This document shows, one piece after another, positions 35,881 to 45,246 of a DNA stretch of 64,000 bases (positions are counted from its first letter, which is position 1; each line of letters begins with the position of its first letter). The position numbers and the translations under genes are program-made. This DNA comes from Curtobacterium sp. MCBA15_001 (lineage in GTDB: Bacteria; Actinomycetota; Actinomycetes; Actinomycetales; Microbacteriaceae). The DNA lies in assembly GCF_001864835.1 (NCBI RefSeq), contig NZ_MJGI01000025.1, positions 435,184-499,183 of the forward strand, read 5' to 3'. The notes under the pieces are model-generated. The model was not told the origin of the DNA. It worked only from the letters and a program-made list of their open reading frames with translations, and did no database searches.

Positions 35881-38190
35881 CTAGTCCTGCAGGTGCTCGG
35901 TGCGGCGGCGGTTGCGAGCGGCCCGGAAGGTGAGCAGCCCGCCGCCGAGCAGCACGAGGATGCCGGCCGCGATCGCCGCGGGGGTGAGCTCAGCGCCCGT
36001 GAAGGCGAGCGGACCCGAGGGCGAGTCGCCGTCGCCACCGGCCACGGGCACCGGCCCGGGCGTCGGCCCCGTGGTCGGACCGGGCGTCGGGCTCGGCGAC
36101 ACCACCGCTGCGGTCAGGGCGAACGTCAGCGGAGCCGGAGTCGCTCCGACGGCCGCTGTCGTGACGACCTGTGGCGCGCTGGCCGTCGCGCCGGACCCGG
36201 CGACGATCGAGTACTGCGTCGACGGAGCCAGTCCGACCAGGTCGAACGCGCCGTCAGCATCGGTCGACGTGGTCACGGCCGTACCGGTCGTCGGGTCCGT
36301 CGGGGTCGCGACCACCTCGACGTCCGCGGCAGGTGCACCAGCGGCATCGATCACGGTGCCGGGCTGTTCGACGGTCGGCGCCGCCTGCAGGGTCACCGCG
36401 AGGGGCGTCGGGGCCTCTCCCACGTCGACGGTCGTGAGGACCACCGGCTCGCTGGCCGTGTCACCCGTCCCGGCGACGATCGAGTACTCCGTCGTCGGCT
36501 GCAGTCCATCGAGGGTGAAGGCGCCGTCGGCGTCGGTCGTGGTGGTGACCGCGTCCCCGGAGTCGGGTCCGGTCGGGGTCGCCACGACCGTGACCCCCGC
36601 GGCAGGGGCTCCGTCCGCGTCGGTCACGGTGCCCGGCTGGGCGACGACCTCCGGCACGGCAGGCGAGGGCGTCGTGAAGCGGAAGTCGGCCGACGCGTCA
36701 CCGGCAGTGGTGTCGACCGCTTGTGTGGCCGTTCCCTGCGCACCGTCGGCCGGGAGCGCCGACCGCACGGTGTAGGCACCGGGGAGGGCCGAGAACGCAT
36801 AGGCGCCCGCGGCGGTGGTCGTGGCCGTGGCGACGACCGTGCCCGACCTGTCGACGAGCTCCACCACGACGTCGGCGGCAGGAGCACCGTCGAGCGTCAC
36901 GGAGCCCGAGACGGTGGACACGGAGTCCGCCGGAGCCTGGATCGGCGCGACCTGGACAGGCTCCTGACCGGCGGCGCCGGTCGTGATCGGAGTCGGGGTG
37001 CCACCGTCGACGGCGACCTGCAGATCCGTCTCGGGCGGCAGGCCCGAGGCGATGTAGACGCCGACGCTGTTCGTCGAGGTCTCGAGCGGCGGGGCCCCGG
37101 GCGACGCCGGGTCGGTGATCACCACGGGGACGTCGGCGACCGGAGCGCCGGTCTCGTCGGTGACGGTGCCGATCACGGAGGTCGAGCCCTGCGGGGCGGT
37201 GAAGGCGAAGTCGACGGTCTGGTCGCTCGGAGCGCCGTTCACCAGGAGGGGCACGCCGGTCCTCGTCGCGTCCCCGTTCGCTCCCGACGGCGGGGTGATC
37301 GCGACCTGGTAGCCGCCGATCACCGGCAGGTCCGGGAACGCGTAGGTGCCGTCGGCAGCCGTCGTCGTCGTGTAGACGGTGCCTCGTGGGGCGGTGACCG
37401 TGACCGTCGAGCCCGGGATCGGCGTGCCGTCCAGGGTGGCGGTCCCGGCGATGGCGGCGGTCCGCGACGCGAACCACGTCTGGTACACGGGGAACCCGCT
37501 GCGCCACTGGTAGCTGATGGTCAGCGACTCGAGCGCGACCGTCGGGGTGAACCACGCGGTCGCTCCGGCGGTGTCCGCGGCGGCGGCGTTGCCGGTGAGG
37601 GTGCCCTGAAGGTCCCCGGGACTCCACGTCGGTACGTCCCGCCCGGTCATGCCGTCGGGGTCCGGCGTGCAGGACCAGCCGCCGGCGACGGCGGCCGAGC
37701 ACGAGTTGTAGGACGACTGGAAGCCGAGCTGATCGGCGGTCGCCGGTGCGCCGCCCTGCACCGTGGCGGAGATCGTCGCCTGGTCGGCGTCGATGTCACC
37801 CAGGACGAACGACCAGCTGCCCGCGGGCGTCGGCCCGTCGAAGGTGTACGTCGTCACCGAGGGGCTGCCGGCGTTGTTCGCGTTCGGGCGCTGGTTGATG
37901 TACGTGTTGCCCTTGCTGGTGCCGTACCGCTGGCCCGGCCCGGTCGCTGCTGACTGCCACGTCGAGGCGCCGCTGATCACGGTCGCCTGCGAGGCGTTCG
38001 ACCTGAAGGTGGTCACGGGGAACCCGGGCATGGACATCGTGCCGGTGTAGGCCTTGCCCGTCCCACTGACGGTGAAGTCACCCCAGTGGCCGGTGGGGAT
38101 CGCCGAAGCGCCCGTCGCTCCGGCCAGGGCGAGCCCGACTCCGAGTGCCACACCGGTCAACCCGGCTGTGATCGTCCGCCAACGGCGCAT
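35881..38190 (-). CDS. Cell-wall-anchored repeat protein with LAFTG sorting signal
   Basis: This 769-residue secreted protein starts with a signal peptide (basic RRWR, hydrophobic core, cleavage near GASAI at about 32). Residues 33-245 form an N-terminal domain with four cysteines. Then come about five carboxypeptidase-regulatory/CnaB-like repeats (about 246-695), the last two nearly identical (each about 90 residues, PGT-V-D-A-GAPAA...). A Pro/Thr-rich spacer leads to LAFTG (728-732), a hydrophobic helix and a basic tail. LAxTG fits class E sortases of actinobacteria. Role: probably adhesion or wall structure. RBS GGGGAG and a TAACCT box precede it. Confidence 0.88.
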   Translation of the reverse strand: MRRWRTITAGLTGVALGVGLALAGATGASAIPTGHWGDFTVSGTGKAYTGTMSMPGFPVTTFRSNASQATVISGASTWQSAATGPGQRYGTSKGNTYINQRPNANNAGSPSVTTYTFDGPTPAGSWSFVLGDIDADQATISATVQGGAPATADQLGFQSSYNSCSAAVAGGWSCTPDPDGMTGRDVPTWSPGDLQGTLTGNAAAADTAGATAWFTPTVALESLTISYQWRSGFPVYQTWFASRTAAIAGTATLDGTPIPGSTVTVTAPRGTVYTTTTAADGTYAFPDLPVIGGYQVAITPPSGANGDATRTGVPLLVNGAPSDQTVDFAFTAPQGSTSVIGTVTDETGAPVADVPVVITDPASPGAPPLETSTNSVGVYIASGLPPETDLQVAVDGGTPTPITTGAAGQEPVQVAPIQAPADSVSTVSGSVTLDGAPAADVVVELVDRSGTVVATATTTAAGAYAFSALPGAYTVRSALPADGAQGTATQAVDTTAGDASADFRFTTPSPAVPEVVAQPGTVTDADGAPAAGVTVVATPTGPDSGDAVTTTTDADGAFTLDGLQPTTEYSIVAGTGDTASEPVVLTTVDVGEAPTPLAVTLQAAPTVEQPGTVIDAAGAPAADVEVVATPTDPTTGTAVTTSTDADGAFDLVGLAPSTQYSIVAGSGATASAPQVVTTAAVGATPAPLTFALTAAVVSPSPTPGPTTGPTPGPVPVAGGDGDSPSGPLAFTGAELTPAAIAAGILVLLGGGLLTFRAARNRRRTEHLQD

Positions 38191-38234
38191 GTCGTCTCCC
38201 CTGTCCCTGCGCCGACCTGCCTCGACACACGCTC

Positions 38235-38264
38235 AGGTTAGCGACCGGCGACGACGGCTGTCCG
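38235..38264 (-). promoter_or_regulatory. Candidate promoter of the surface-protein gene
   Basis: On the minus strand CGGACA (38259-38264) and TAACCT (38235-38240) are spaced 18 nt, with the start codon 45 nt after the -10. Confidence 0.4.
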
Positions 38265-38285
38265 GTTCGCGTCGCGCCGCGTCGT

Positions 38286-38768
38286 TCACGTGAGGTCGAT
38301 CGACGGAGCGCGCACGACGGACAGCAGGGCGTCCAGCGCGGGGACCTGTCCGGCGACGAGTAGCTCGCGCGCCTGGTCGACGGGCACCCACTGGGCCTGG
38401 TCGACCTCCGGCACGTCGACGAACCGGCCCGAACCGCGTGGGAGCTCGAGCCGGACGGTGTTGCTCCGGACCTCGGCGACGTCGAAGTCCTGCGCATGCC
38501 CTGCGAACACCGTGACGCGCTTGCCCGAGGCCTGTCGGAAGGTCCCGAGCAGCACCAGCGGCACGTCGGGCACCGGGACGCCGATCTCCTCGGCGAACTC
38601 CCGTACCGCCGCGTCGAGCGGGGACTCGTCGGCGGCGTGTTCGCCCTTGGGGACCGACCACGCACGGGGACGGTGCTGCCAGAACGGCCCGCCCATGTGC
38701 GCGACGAAGACCTCGACCCCCTCGTCGGGACCGGTCCGCCACAGCAGGACCCCAGCGCTCTGCACCAT
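38286..38768 (-). CDS. NUDIX hydrolase
   Basis: This protein of about 160 residues has a full NUDIX box, G-x5-E-x7-REFAEEIG, beginning at GEHAADESPLDAAVREF. It should hydrolyse a nucleoside diphosphate linked to another group. The lead-in WSVPKGE is typical of small Ap4A/NDP-sugar type members. I start at ATG 38768 (MVQSAGVLLW), the usual family start; ATG 38834 would add 22 residues with a CEDC motif. It diverges from the universal stress gene by about 150 nt. Confidence 0.88.
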   Translation of the reverse strand: MVQSAGVLLWRTGPDEGVEVFVAHMGGPFWQHRPRAWSVPKGEHAADESPLDAAVREFAEEIGVPVPDVPLVLLGTFRQASGKRVTVFAGHAQDFDVAEVRSNTVRLELPRGSGRFVDVPEVDQAQWVPVDQARELLVAGQVPALDALLSVVRAPSIDLT

Positions 38769-38858
38769 GCCTGCACTCTGCTCCGCGGCACGGTCTCGCT
38801 CGCAGTCCTCGCAGGCGTCCCACAGCGGATCCATGGCCGGGCCCGCCCGCCGCGGGGG

Positions 38859-38864
38859 TAGCTT
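38859..38864 (+). promoter_or_regulatory. Candidate -10 box of the universal stress gene
   Basis: TAGCTT lies 56 nt before the ATG at 38921; a GAGGAGG ribosome site intervenes. Confidence 0.3.
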
Positions 38865-38920
38865 CGCGTGCAGGAGCGCCAGCAGACGCCCCGTCGGATC
38901 TCACGAGGAGGTCGATCGGG

Positions 38921-39859
38921 ATGGACGAGCACTGGACCGACGAGCACCGGCCCGATGGGCCCTGGACCACGGTCACGATCGCAGCGGACGCCGCACGGCC
39001 CCACGACGCAGCCCTGCAGTGGGTCGTCGCCCATGCCGACCGCGGCGTCGAACGTCTGCGAGTGGTCGGTGTCGATCCCGCGCTCGAGGGCCGCGTCGGA
39101 GCGGACGGCAAGCGGGTCGCCGAGCACGTCGCCGATGCTGCCCGAGCGGCGATGCCGGACGTCGAGGTGCGCATCGTGCGACACGCCGGCCCCCTGGCCG
39201 CTGCACTCGTCACCGAGTCCGAGGTGGGTGACCTGCTGGTCGTCGGCGCCTTCCGGAACCGTCGCGGGTCGACCATCGGCTCCGCACCCGCCCGGGCCGC
39301 CGAACGTGCTGCCGTGCCCACCGTCATCGTGCCGGACGGCCCGCACCCGATCGACGGCGACGTCGTCCTGGCCGTGGACGAACCCCTCGACGAGCGGGCG
39401 GTCGCCATCGCGGTGGCCGAGGCGCGGCGACGACACCGTCGACTGACCCTGCTGCGGGCGTGGGAGATGCCGGTCCTCACCCGGACCGGGCTGACCGACT
39501 TCGCCGAGGACCCGCTGCGGTGGCGGCAGGAGAACGCCGCCCTGCTGCAGCGCGTGACCGACCGCCTGGTGGACCGGTTCCCCGACCTCCGGCTCCGACC
39601 GCTGCTGGTCGAGGGGCACCCCGGACGCGCGATCGCGGCGCACACCAGGACGGCGTCGCTCGTGGTGCTCGGACAGGGGCACGTCCACGTGCTGTCGGGG
39701 TCGGTGCTGCACGACGTGCTGCGCGAGAGCGTCGCGCCGGTGTGCGTCATCCCCGGCACTGGTCGTGCACCACGAGCAGCCGGGCGCCGGACGGCCCGGA
39801 CGACCGCGGAGCGTCGGACCGAACCGGCGCCGAGCGAACCGGACCCCGTCGAGGCCTGA
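38921..39859 (+). CDS. Tandem-domain universal stress protein
   Basis: This 312-residue protein has two UspA-type domains, about 16-145 and 150-285. The second ends in the usual LVVLGQGHVHVLSGSVLHDVL and CVIP pattern; the first has LLVVGAFRNRRGSTIGS, close to the G-x2-G-x9-GS ATP-binding motif. Actinobacteria often use such double proteins under hypoxia or stationary phase, possibly as ATP or cAMP binders. The last 35 residues are a charged, disordered tail. GAGGAGG is well placed before the ATG. Confidence 0.92.
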   Translation: MDEHWTDEHRPDGPWTTVTIAADAARPHDAALQWVVAHADRGVERLRVVGVDPALEGRVGADGKRVAEHVADAARAAMPDVEVRIVRHAGPLAAALVTESEVGDLLVVGAFRNRRGSTIGSAPARAAERAAVPTVIVPDGPHPIDGDVVLAVDEPLDERAVAIAVAEARRRHRRLTLLRAWEMPVLTRTGLTDFAEDPLRWRQENAALLQRVTDRLVDRFPDLRLRPLLVEGHPGRAIAAHTRTASLVVLGQGHVHVLSGSVLHDVLRESVAPVCVIPGTGRAPRAAGRRTARTTAERRTEPAPSEPDPVEA

Positions 39860-39904
39860 CCGGGCCCGGGCCTGACCGGGCCCGGGTCCGGGCCTGACCG
39901 GGCC
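39853..39904. repeat. Three copies of a stop-containing GGCCTGACCGGGCC unit
   Basis: Copies begin at 39853, 39869 and 39891. The first holds the TGA of the universal stress gene; the array ends where the convergent SGNH gene ends. Confidence 0.75.
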
Positions 39905-40921
39905 TCAGCCGGCGACGGTCCGGACCGCTGCCTCGACCTGCCGCGCCAGGTACGCGACGCCCTTCGTGTTCGGGTGCAGCGCTCCGGGCTCCAGGTCGAT
40001 CCGGCGCAGGCCGTTGGTCGAGTCGAGGGTGACCCCGGACACCAGGGCCCCGGACCGGGCGCAGGCAGAGCGGGTCTGTGTCCGGTCGAAGACGTCGACG
40101 AAGCGGACCCCGGCGGCCGCAGCGGCCGCTGCCTGCACGGCGTCCAGGTCCTGCTGCACCCCGTGCAGGTAGCGGACGTCGGTGTCGGTGAAGGGGAACG
40201 CGTTCGCCGGGAACGCGCCCGTCAGGGTCCCGAGGTCGAGTGCCGACCGGAAGCAGCCCTGCTTCGGCGTGCGTTCGAGGTCGGGGAAGATCGCCGGGTA
40301 GCCGAGGAAGACCACCTCGGCGTTCGGCGCCGCGGTCTTGATCGCCGCCAGGGTGGTGGCGACCCCGAGAGCGACCCGCGACCGGATCGCCGCACCGAGC
40401 TGGTCGACACCGTCCTGCACCAGGGTGCTGCGGCAGGACGGGGCGTCACGGCCGGAGAACACGGGGCCAGCGGGCGAGAGCGCCAGGCAGGACGCGGCCG
40501 TCCCGAACAGGTCGGCGTCGTTGCCGCCGATCGTCAGGGTGACCAGCCGGGTGCGCTCGGACAGGGCGTCGATCTGCGGCTCGACACCGTGGAACTGGTG
40601 TCCACCGAGGACGTCGGCACTCGTCGCCCCGCCACACGTGACGTCGTGCAGGTCCAGCCCGAACCGGGCGGCGATGCGGTGCGGGTAGTCCGCGGCCGAC
40701 TGTCCGCAGGCGGCGACGGGCAGCCCGGTCGGGTCGCCGAGCCCGTACCCGGCCGAGTACGAGTCGCCCAGGGCCACGTACTCGCTGCCAGGCGGCAGCC
40801 CCGGGAGCACCTCGGGCGGGTCCGCCGTCACGCGGTAGGGCTGCGGGACCGGCCAGAGCGGCGCTGCCGACGCCGACGACGCCGGCACGACCCCGGCGGC
40901 GAGCACGCCGAGCACCACCAC
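39905..40921 (-). CDS. Secreted SGNH hydrolase (SEST-like esterase/lipase)
   Basis: This 338-residue protein is a secreted SGNH hydrolase related to Streptomyces SEST/lipase. The nucleophile is in GDSYSAGYG, the oxyanion Gly and Asn in the CGGATSAD and GGNDAD blocks, and the catalytic His in ALHPNTKG; six cysteines can form three disulfides. The coordinates use GTG 40921, the first canonical start, but this lacks the basic n-region of a signal peptide. The open frame continues upstream and adds LLRSVRSTLLTA, with GAAGG ahead of CTG 40957; that CTG may be the true start. Confidence 0.88.
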   Translation of the reverse strand: MVVLGVLAAGVVPASSASAAPLWPVPQPYRVTADPPEVLPGLPPGSEYVALGDSYSAGYGLGDPTGLPVAACGQSAADYPHRIAARFGLDLHDVTCGGATSADVLGGHQFHGVEPQIDALSERTRLVTLTIGGNDADLFGTAASCLALSPAGPVFSGRDAPSCRSTLVQDGVDQLGAAIRSRVALGVATTLAAIKTAAPNAEVVFLGYPAIFPDLERTPKQGCFRSALDLGTLTGAFPANAFPFTDTDVRYLHGVQQDLDAVQAAAAAAAGVRFVDVFDRTQTRSACARSGALVSGVTLDSTNGLRRIDLEPGALHPNTKGVAYLARQVEAAVRTVAG

Positions 40922-41014
40922 TGCGGTGAGCAGGGTCGAGCGGACGGACCGGAGCAGGACGACACCTTCGGGCGGGGGCGGCAGACGGAAGCGATCAGGC
41001 TACCGCCCCCGTGC

Positions 41015-41371
41015 TCAGCGTCGGCCGAGTCGCCGCTCGCCGCCGCTGCCCGTGCGGTACTCCAGACCGAAGTGCTGGTACAGCACCGGCTCGGAGTCGG
41101 CCTCGAGCTCGCCGTCGGTCGGGATCGACGGCGCGTCCTTGATGGTCTTCTTCGGGAAGGTCACGCGCAGGTGCTTCGGCGTGACGGTGGCCCCGACGAG
41201 CGGGACGAACACGAGCTTCTGGAACCCGACCATGCCGGTCTGGACGGAACCGAAGGCCGGCTCCGAGGTAGCGGTGTCGTAGTAGATGCTCTCCAGGGTG
41301 CCGACCTTGTCGTCGGTCTCGTCGACGACCGGCAGGCCGATCCAGTCCCGGATGTTGGCCGCTTCGAACAC
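41015..41371 (-). CDS. PRC-barrel domain protein
   Basis: This 118-residue protein is one PRC-barrel domain (IRDWIGLPVVDETDDKVGTLESIYYD near the start) with a short C-terminal extension. PRC barrels bind RNA or protein partners in RimM, photosynthetic reaction centres and sporulation proteins; stand-alone actinobacterial copies are uncharacterised. I start at GTG 41371 because GGAGGGAG lies 5 nt upstream, although the frame is open further. The C-terminus is arginine-rich. Confidence 0.85.
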   Translation of the reverse strand: MFEAANIRDWIGLPVVDETDDKVGTLESIYYDTATSEPAFGSVQTGMVGFQKLVFVPLVGATVTPKHLRVTFPKKTIKDAPSIPTDGELEADSEPVLYQHFGLEYRTGSGGERRLGRR

Positions 41372-41459
41372 GTCTGCTCCCTCCACGGCCCCGGGCGATC
41401 CGGTCCGCCTGCCCGACGCTACTGGTGGACCGGCGCCGACGCCCAGGACAGCGCAGTGC

Positions 41460-42422
41460 TCATCGGGCGTGGACGTCGAGGCCGTCCACCGCGGCGAGGA
41501 CGTCTGCGGGGTGCACGGCGAGGATCGCGGGGTCGGGTTCCTCGGAGAACACGTCGCCACGGCGGACCGAGGCGTCGGTGAGGACGACGTGCGGTCCCGA
41601 CGCCGGCGGGCCCCACGACTCCGGCGGTGCCGGGCCGAAGAGCACGACCGAGGGGATGCCGTACGCGGACGCCAGGTGCGCAGCGCCGGTGTCGACCGTG
41701 ACCACGAGCCGCGCAGCGGCGACGACCGCGGCGAACGGCTGCAGGTCGAGCACCCCGGCCAGGACCGCCGACGGCGCCAGCCCGGCCGTCTCGGCGACTG
41801 CGGCGGCGCGCTCGACGTCCTCCGAGCCTCCCGTCAGGACCACCTGGTGGCCGCGCTCCTGGAGCCCGCGCACCACGGCGGCGAAGCGGTCGACGGGCCA
41901 GTGCCGCGCACCGTGGAAGGCCCCCACGTGCACGACGGCCGCGTCGGCGACGACCGGCGGCTCGACCGGGCGGTCGATCGCGACGTCGTCAGCGTCGCCC
42001 GGGATGCCGTGGGCCGCGAGCAACCGGACCCAGCGCTCGCGTTCGTTCACCGGTCCCTCGATCCAGGTCGGGCCGTCGGCGCCGCCGTGCCCGATCACCC
42101 GGCGGGCACCGAGTGCCGCGACGAGCCCCTCGGACTCCGGCCCGGCGCCGTGCAGGTTGACCGCGACGTCGGTCACCCCGGCCGGCACCGGGATCGGGTG
42201 GTCGAAACCCTGTTGCGCCAGGTGCACGTCCACGGCGGGCAGCAGCTCGACCACGGGGGCGAGCCACGCGGTGGTCGCGAGGCTGATGCGGTGGTCCGGG
42301 AAGGCCCGGCGCAGGGCACGCAGCGCCGGGACGGCCACCAGCAGGTCGCCGAGCTTGATGGCACGGAGCACCACGAGCTCGGGGCGGCCGTCGGACGGGG
42401 GCAGGGAGTCGAGGGCGGTCAC
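41460..42422 (-). CDS. Glycosyltransferase family 9 (heptosyltransferase-type) 1
   Basis: This 320-residue GT-B enzyme resembles ADP-heptose:LPS heptosyltransferases. The N-terminal acceptor domain starts LVVLRAIKLGDLLVAVPAL, and the donor domain has VDTGAAHLASAYGIPSVVLFGP, the GT9 nucleotide-heptose signature. The donor is probably an NDP-heptose given the heptose genes alongside; the acceptor is unknown. The start is GTG 42422, 7 nt after a TACCGT box, so leaderless translation is likely; the frame is open well upstream over gmhB. It is transcribed away from the main cluster. Confidence 0.92.
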   Translation of the reverse strand: MTALDSLPPSDGRPELVVLRAIKLGDLLVAVPALRALRRAFPDHRISLATTAWLAPVVELLPAVDVHLAQQGFDHPIPVPAGVTDVAVNLHGAGPESEGLVAALGARRVIGHGGADGPTWIEGPVNERERWVRLLAAHGIPGDADDVAIDRPVEPPVVADAAVVHVGAFHGARHWPVDRFAAVVRGLQERGHQVVLTGGSEDVERAAAVAETAGLAPSAVLAGVLDLQPFAAVVAAARLVVTVDTGAAHLASAYGIPSVVLFGPAPPESWGPPASGPHVVLTDASVRRGDVFSEEPDPAILAVHPADVLAAVDGLDVHAR

Positions 42423-42429
42423 GGACCCG

Positions 42430-42435
42430 ACGGTA
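42430..42435 (-). promoter_or_regulatory. -10 box of the first GT9 gene
   Basis: TACCGT on the minus strand ends 7 nt before the GTG start at 42422. Confidence 0.5.
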
Positions 42436-42482
42436 GCCGCGTCGCCCCGGCGCGCGACCAGCACCGCGTTCGCCGACCTTCC

Positions 42483-42494
42483 TGGACCGGTCCA
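42483..42494. promoter_or_regulatory. 12-bp palindrome between divergent glycan genes
   Basis: TGGACCGGTCCA is a perfect palindrome in the 98-nt spacer between the GT9 gene and gmhB. It is a candidate operator for the glycan locus. Confidence 0.35.
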
Positions 42495-42520
42495 CGGTCG
42501 GGCACCGGTATGCCGAGCAC

Positions 42521-43072
42521 ATGGCCCTCTCCGCGGACCGCCCCGTCGGCGGTCTCCTCTTCGACCGCGACGACACCCTCGTGATCGACGTCCCGTACAA
42601 CGCCGACCCGCACCGGGTCGTCCCCGTGCCCGGCGCACGTCGGGCGGTGCAGGCAGCCCGGGAGGCCGGGCTGCCGGTCGGGGTCGTGACGAACCAGTCC
42701 GTGATCGCCCGGGGCGGCGCGACGCGCGAGCAGGTCGACGCGACGAACGCGCGGGTCGACGAACTCGTCGGACCCTTCGCGGTGTGGTGCGTCTGCCCGC
42801 ACGGACCCGAGGACGACTGCCCCTGCCGGAAGCCCCGCCCGGGACTGGTGCTGCAGGCGGCCGAGCGGCTCGGCGTGCCGGCGAGCGACCTCGTCGTGAT
42901 CGGCGACATCGGGGCGGACGTCGGCGCTGCGCTCGCGGCCGGCGCGCAGGCGATCCTGGTGCCGACCCCACGGACCAGGCCGGAGGAGGTCGATGCAGCC
43001 CAGACGGTGGCGGCGACGATCGAGGAGGCCGTGGCCCTGGCGCTGCAGCACGTCCCCGCGGCCACGCCGTGA
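42521..43072 (+). CDS. gmhB: D-glycero-D-manno-heptose 1,7-bisphosphate phosphatase GmhB
   Basis: This 183-residue HAD-IIIA phosphatase removes the C7 phosphate of heptose 1,7-bisphosphate. The HAD nucleophile motif is FDRDDTL at about 14-20, motif II is the VVTNQS stretch, and the zinc loop [17 protein letters not shown] is the GmhB/histidinol-phosphatase hallmark; motif III-IV is [13 protein letters not shown]. Histidinol-phosphate phosphatase is the main alternative, but gmhA and hldE in the same locus settle the role. The stop overlaps the next GTG by 4 nt. First plus-strand gene of the heptose cluster. Confidence 0.9.
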   Translation: MALSADRPVGGLLFDRDDTLVIDVPYNADPHRVVPVPGARRAVQAAREAGLPVGVVTNQSVIARGGATREQVDATNARVDELVGPFAVWCVCPHGPEDDCPCRKPRPGLVLQAAERLGVPASDLVVIGDIGADVGAALAAGAQAILVPTPRTRPEEVDAAQTVAATIEEAVALALQHVPAATP

Positions 43073-44175
43073 CCCGGGTGCTCGTCGCCCGCCTCGACTC
43101 GTTCGGCGACGTCCTGGTGTGCGGCCCGGCGATCCGCGCGGTGGCAGCGGGAGCGGCACACGTGACGCTGCTCTGTGGACCGCAGGGCGCCCCGGCGGCC
43201 GACCTGCTGCCCGGGGTCGACCGGGTGCGGGTGTGGGGAGCGCCCTGGGTCACGGAGTCCGCGCGGCCGCTCGACGACGACGCGCTGCAGGCGTTCCGGG
43301 CGCTGGTCGCCGAGGAGCAGGTGGACGAGGCCGTCGTGCTCACCTCGTTCCACCAGTCGCCGCTCCCCCTGGCGGTGCTGTTGCGGCTGGCCGGGGTCGC
43401 CCGGGTCAGCGGAGCGTCCGTCGACCACCCCGGATCGCTGCTCGACGTCCGGCTCCGGCCCGGCGAGGACCTGCCCGAGGACCTGCCCGAACCCGAGCGG
43501 GCACTGCGGATCGCGCAGGCCGCGGGATTCGCGCTGCCGGCGGGCGACGACGGGAGGCTCGTCGTGCGTCACAACGCCGTCGCGCCACCCGAGGTGCGTG
43601 CGCTGGAACGGTACGTGGTCGTCCACCCGGGCGCGAGCGTCCCGGCGCGCTCGTGGCCGCCCGAGCACCACCGCGCACTCGTCGCCCGGTACCGCGAGCT
43701 CGGCATCCCGGTGGTCGTCACCGGCTCCCCCGGCGAACGCGCGCTGACGGCGCACGTCGCTGGGACCGCGTCCGGCACGGGAGCCGACACGGAGGGCGGC
43801 ACGCCGGTGCTCGACCTCGGCGGACGCACCAGTCCGGCCGAACTCGCCGCGGTGCTCGCCGGCGCCGAGGTCGTCGTCGTCGGCAACACCGGTCCCGCGC
43901 ACCTGGCCGCCGCCGTCGGGGCGCCGATCGTCAGCCTGTTCTCCCCGGTGGTGCCCGCCGTGAAGTGGGCGCCGTACACCGACCGGGTGGAACTGCTCGG
44001 CGACCAGGGTGCCGCGTGCCGGCTCAGTCGCGCCCGCGAGTGCCCGGTCGCCGGCCACCCGTGCCTGTCCTCGGTGACCCCCGACGACGTGCTCGCCGCG
44101 CACGCGCGGCTCGTCCGTCGCGCACAGTGGATGAAGCCGAGCAGTCTGCGAACTGCTCCAGAAGCTCCTCGGTAG
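43069..44175 (+). CDS. Glycosyltransferase family 9 (heptosyltransferase-type) 2
   Basis: This 368-residue GT-B protein is a second GT9 enzyme. It begins [20 protein letters not shown], the usual GT9 opening, and the donor-binding block is [21 protein letters not shown] short variable insert rich in Thr and Gly (about 238-252) precedes it. GTG 43069 overlaps the gmhB stop, so the two are translationally coupled; the open frame upstream is antisense to other genes. A heptose donor is likely, by context. Confidence 0.92.
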   Translation: MTRVLVARLDSFGDVLVCGPAIRAVAAGAAHVTLLCGPQGAPAADLLPGVDRVRVWGAPWVTESARPLDDDALQAFRALVAEEQVDEAVVLTSFHQSPLPLAVLLRLAGVARVSGASVDHPGSLLDVRLRPGEDLPEDLPEPERALRIAQAAGFALPAGDDGRLVVRHNAVAPPEVRALERYVVVHPGASVPARSWPPEHHRALVARYRELGIPVVVTGSPGERALTAHVAGTASGTGADTEGGTPVLDLGGRTSPAELAAVLAGAEVVVVGNTGPAHLAAAVGAPIVSLFSPVVPAVKWAPYTDRVELLGDQGAACRLSRARECPVAGHPCLSSVTPDDVLAAHARLVRRAQWMKPSSLRTAPEAPR

Positions 44176-44247
44176 CGTGCGGCACTGCTTCTCCTGCTCC
44201 CGCTGCTGACCGCCCGGTCCGCGGGGAACCCGACCGAAAGGGACCGC

Positions 44248-45246
44248 ATGCGGATCCTCGTCTGGCACGTCCACGGCGGCTGGATGGACGCCTTCGTCCG
44301 CGGCCAGCACGAGTACCTCGTCCCCACCACCGCGGCTCGCGACGGATGGGGCCTCGGCACCGGCGGCCGCGACTGGCCGAACGTCGTCGAGATCGCCCCC
44401 GAGGACGTCGCCGACGCCGGGGTCGACCTGGTCGTCCTGCAGCGCACCGACGAGGCCGAGGCCGCCGCCACCCTGCTCGGCGGACGACAGGTGCCCACCG
44501 TGTTCGTCGAGCACAACGCCCCCCGCATCGACGTCCCGGACAGCCAGCACCCGTTCCGCGACCACCCGGACATGGTGATCGCGCACGTGACGCACTGGAA
44601 CGCGCTGATGTGGGACTGCGGCACCGCGCGGACCACGGTCGTCGAACACGGCGTCGTGGACCCCGGCCCGCTCTACACCGGCCGGCTCGAGCGCTTCGCC
44701 GCCGTCATCAACGAACCGGTCCGCCGCAACCGCGTCGTCGGCACCGACCTGCTCCCCCGCTTCGCCGAGGTCGCCCCGGTCGACGTGTTCGGCATGGGCA
44801 CCGAGCGGCTCGCCGACCTCGGGCACGGCGACCGCCTGGTCGGGCTCGGCGACGTCGCGCCGGACCCCATGCACGCCGCGCTCGCCGAACGCCGCGCCTA
44901 CCTGCACCCGAACCGGTGGACCTCGCTCGGGCTCTCGCTCATCGAGGCGATGCACCTGGCGATGCCCGTCCTGGTCCTGGCGACGACCGACGCGGCGCGC
45001 ACCGTGCCCGCCGAGGCCGGCGCGATCGCGACCGACGTGGCGGAGCTGACCCGAACCTCCCGGCTGCTGCTCGACGACCCGGACGAAGCGCGCCGTCGTG
45101 GTGCCGTCGCCCGGGAGGCCGCGCTCGCACGGCACTCGCTCGCCCGGTTCCTCGGCGACTGGGACGCGCTGCTCGACGACGTCGTGACGCGCCACCGGCG
45201 CGGACGGCACAACCCGAGTCCCGCTCTCGAAGGGAGCACCCGATGA
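44248..45246 (+). CDS. GT4-type glycosyltransferase
   Basis: This 332-residue protein has the GT-B arrangement of family 4 enzymes. It starts [16 protein letters not shown]; the donor domain shows [24 protein letters not shown], the place of the E-x7-E nucleotide-sugar motif. The N-terminal domain is shorter than usual. AAAGGGA lies before the ATG. Its stop overlaps the next ATG by 4 nt (ATGA). It probably adds a sugar to the same glycan as its neighbours; donor and acceptor are unknown. Confidence 0.87.
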   Translation: MRILVWHVHGGWMDAFVRGQHEYLVPTTAARDGWGLGTGGRDWPNVVEIAPEDVADAGVDLVVLQRTDEAEAAATLLGGRQVPTVFVEHNAPRIDVPDSQHPFRDHPDMVIAHVTHWNALMWDCGTARTTVVEHGVVDPGPLYTGRLERFAAVINEPVRRNRVVGTDLLPRFAEVAPVDVFGMGTERLADLGHGDRLVGLGDVAPDPMHAALAERRAYLHPNRWTSLGLSLIEAMHLAMPVLVLATTDAARTVPAEAGAIATDVAELTRTSRLLLDDPDEARRRGAVAREAALARHSLARFLGDWDALLDDVVTRHRRGRHNPSPALEGSTR

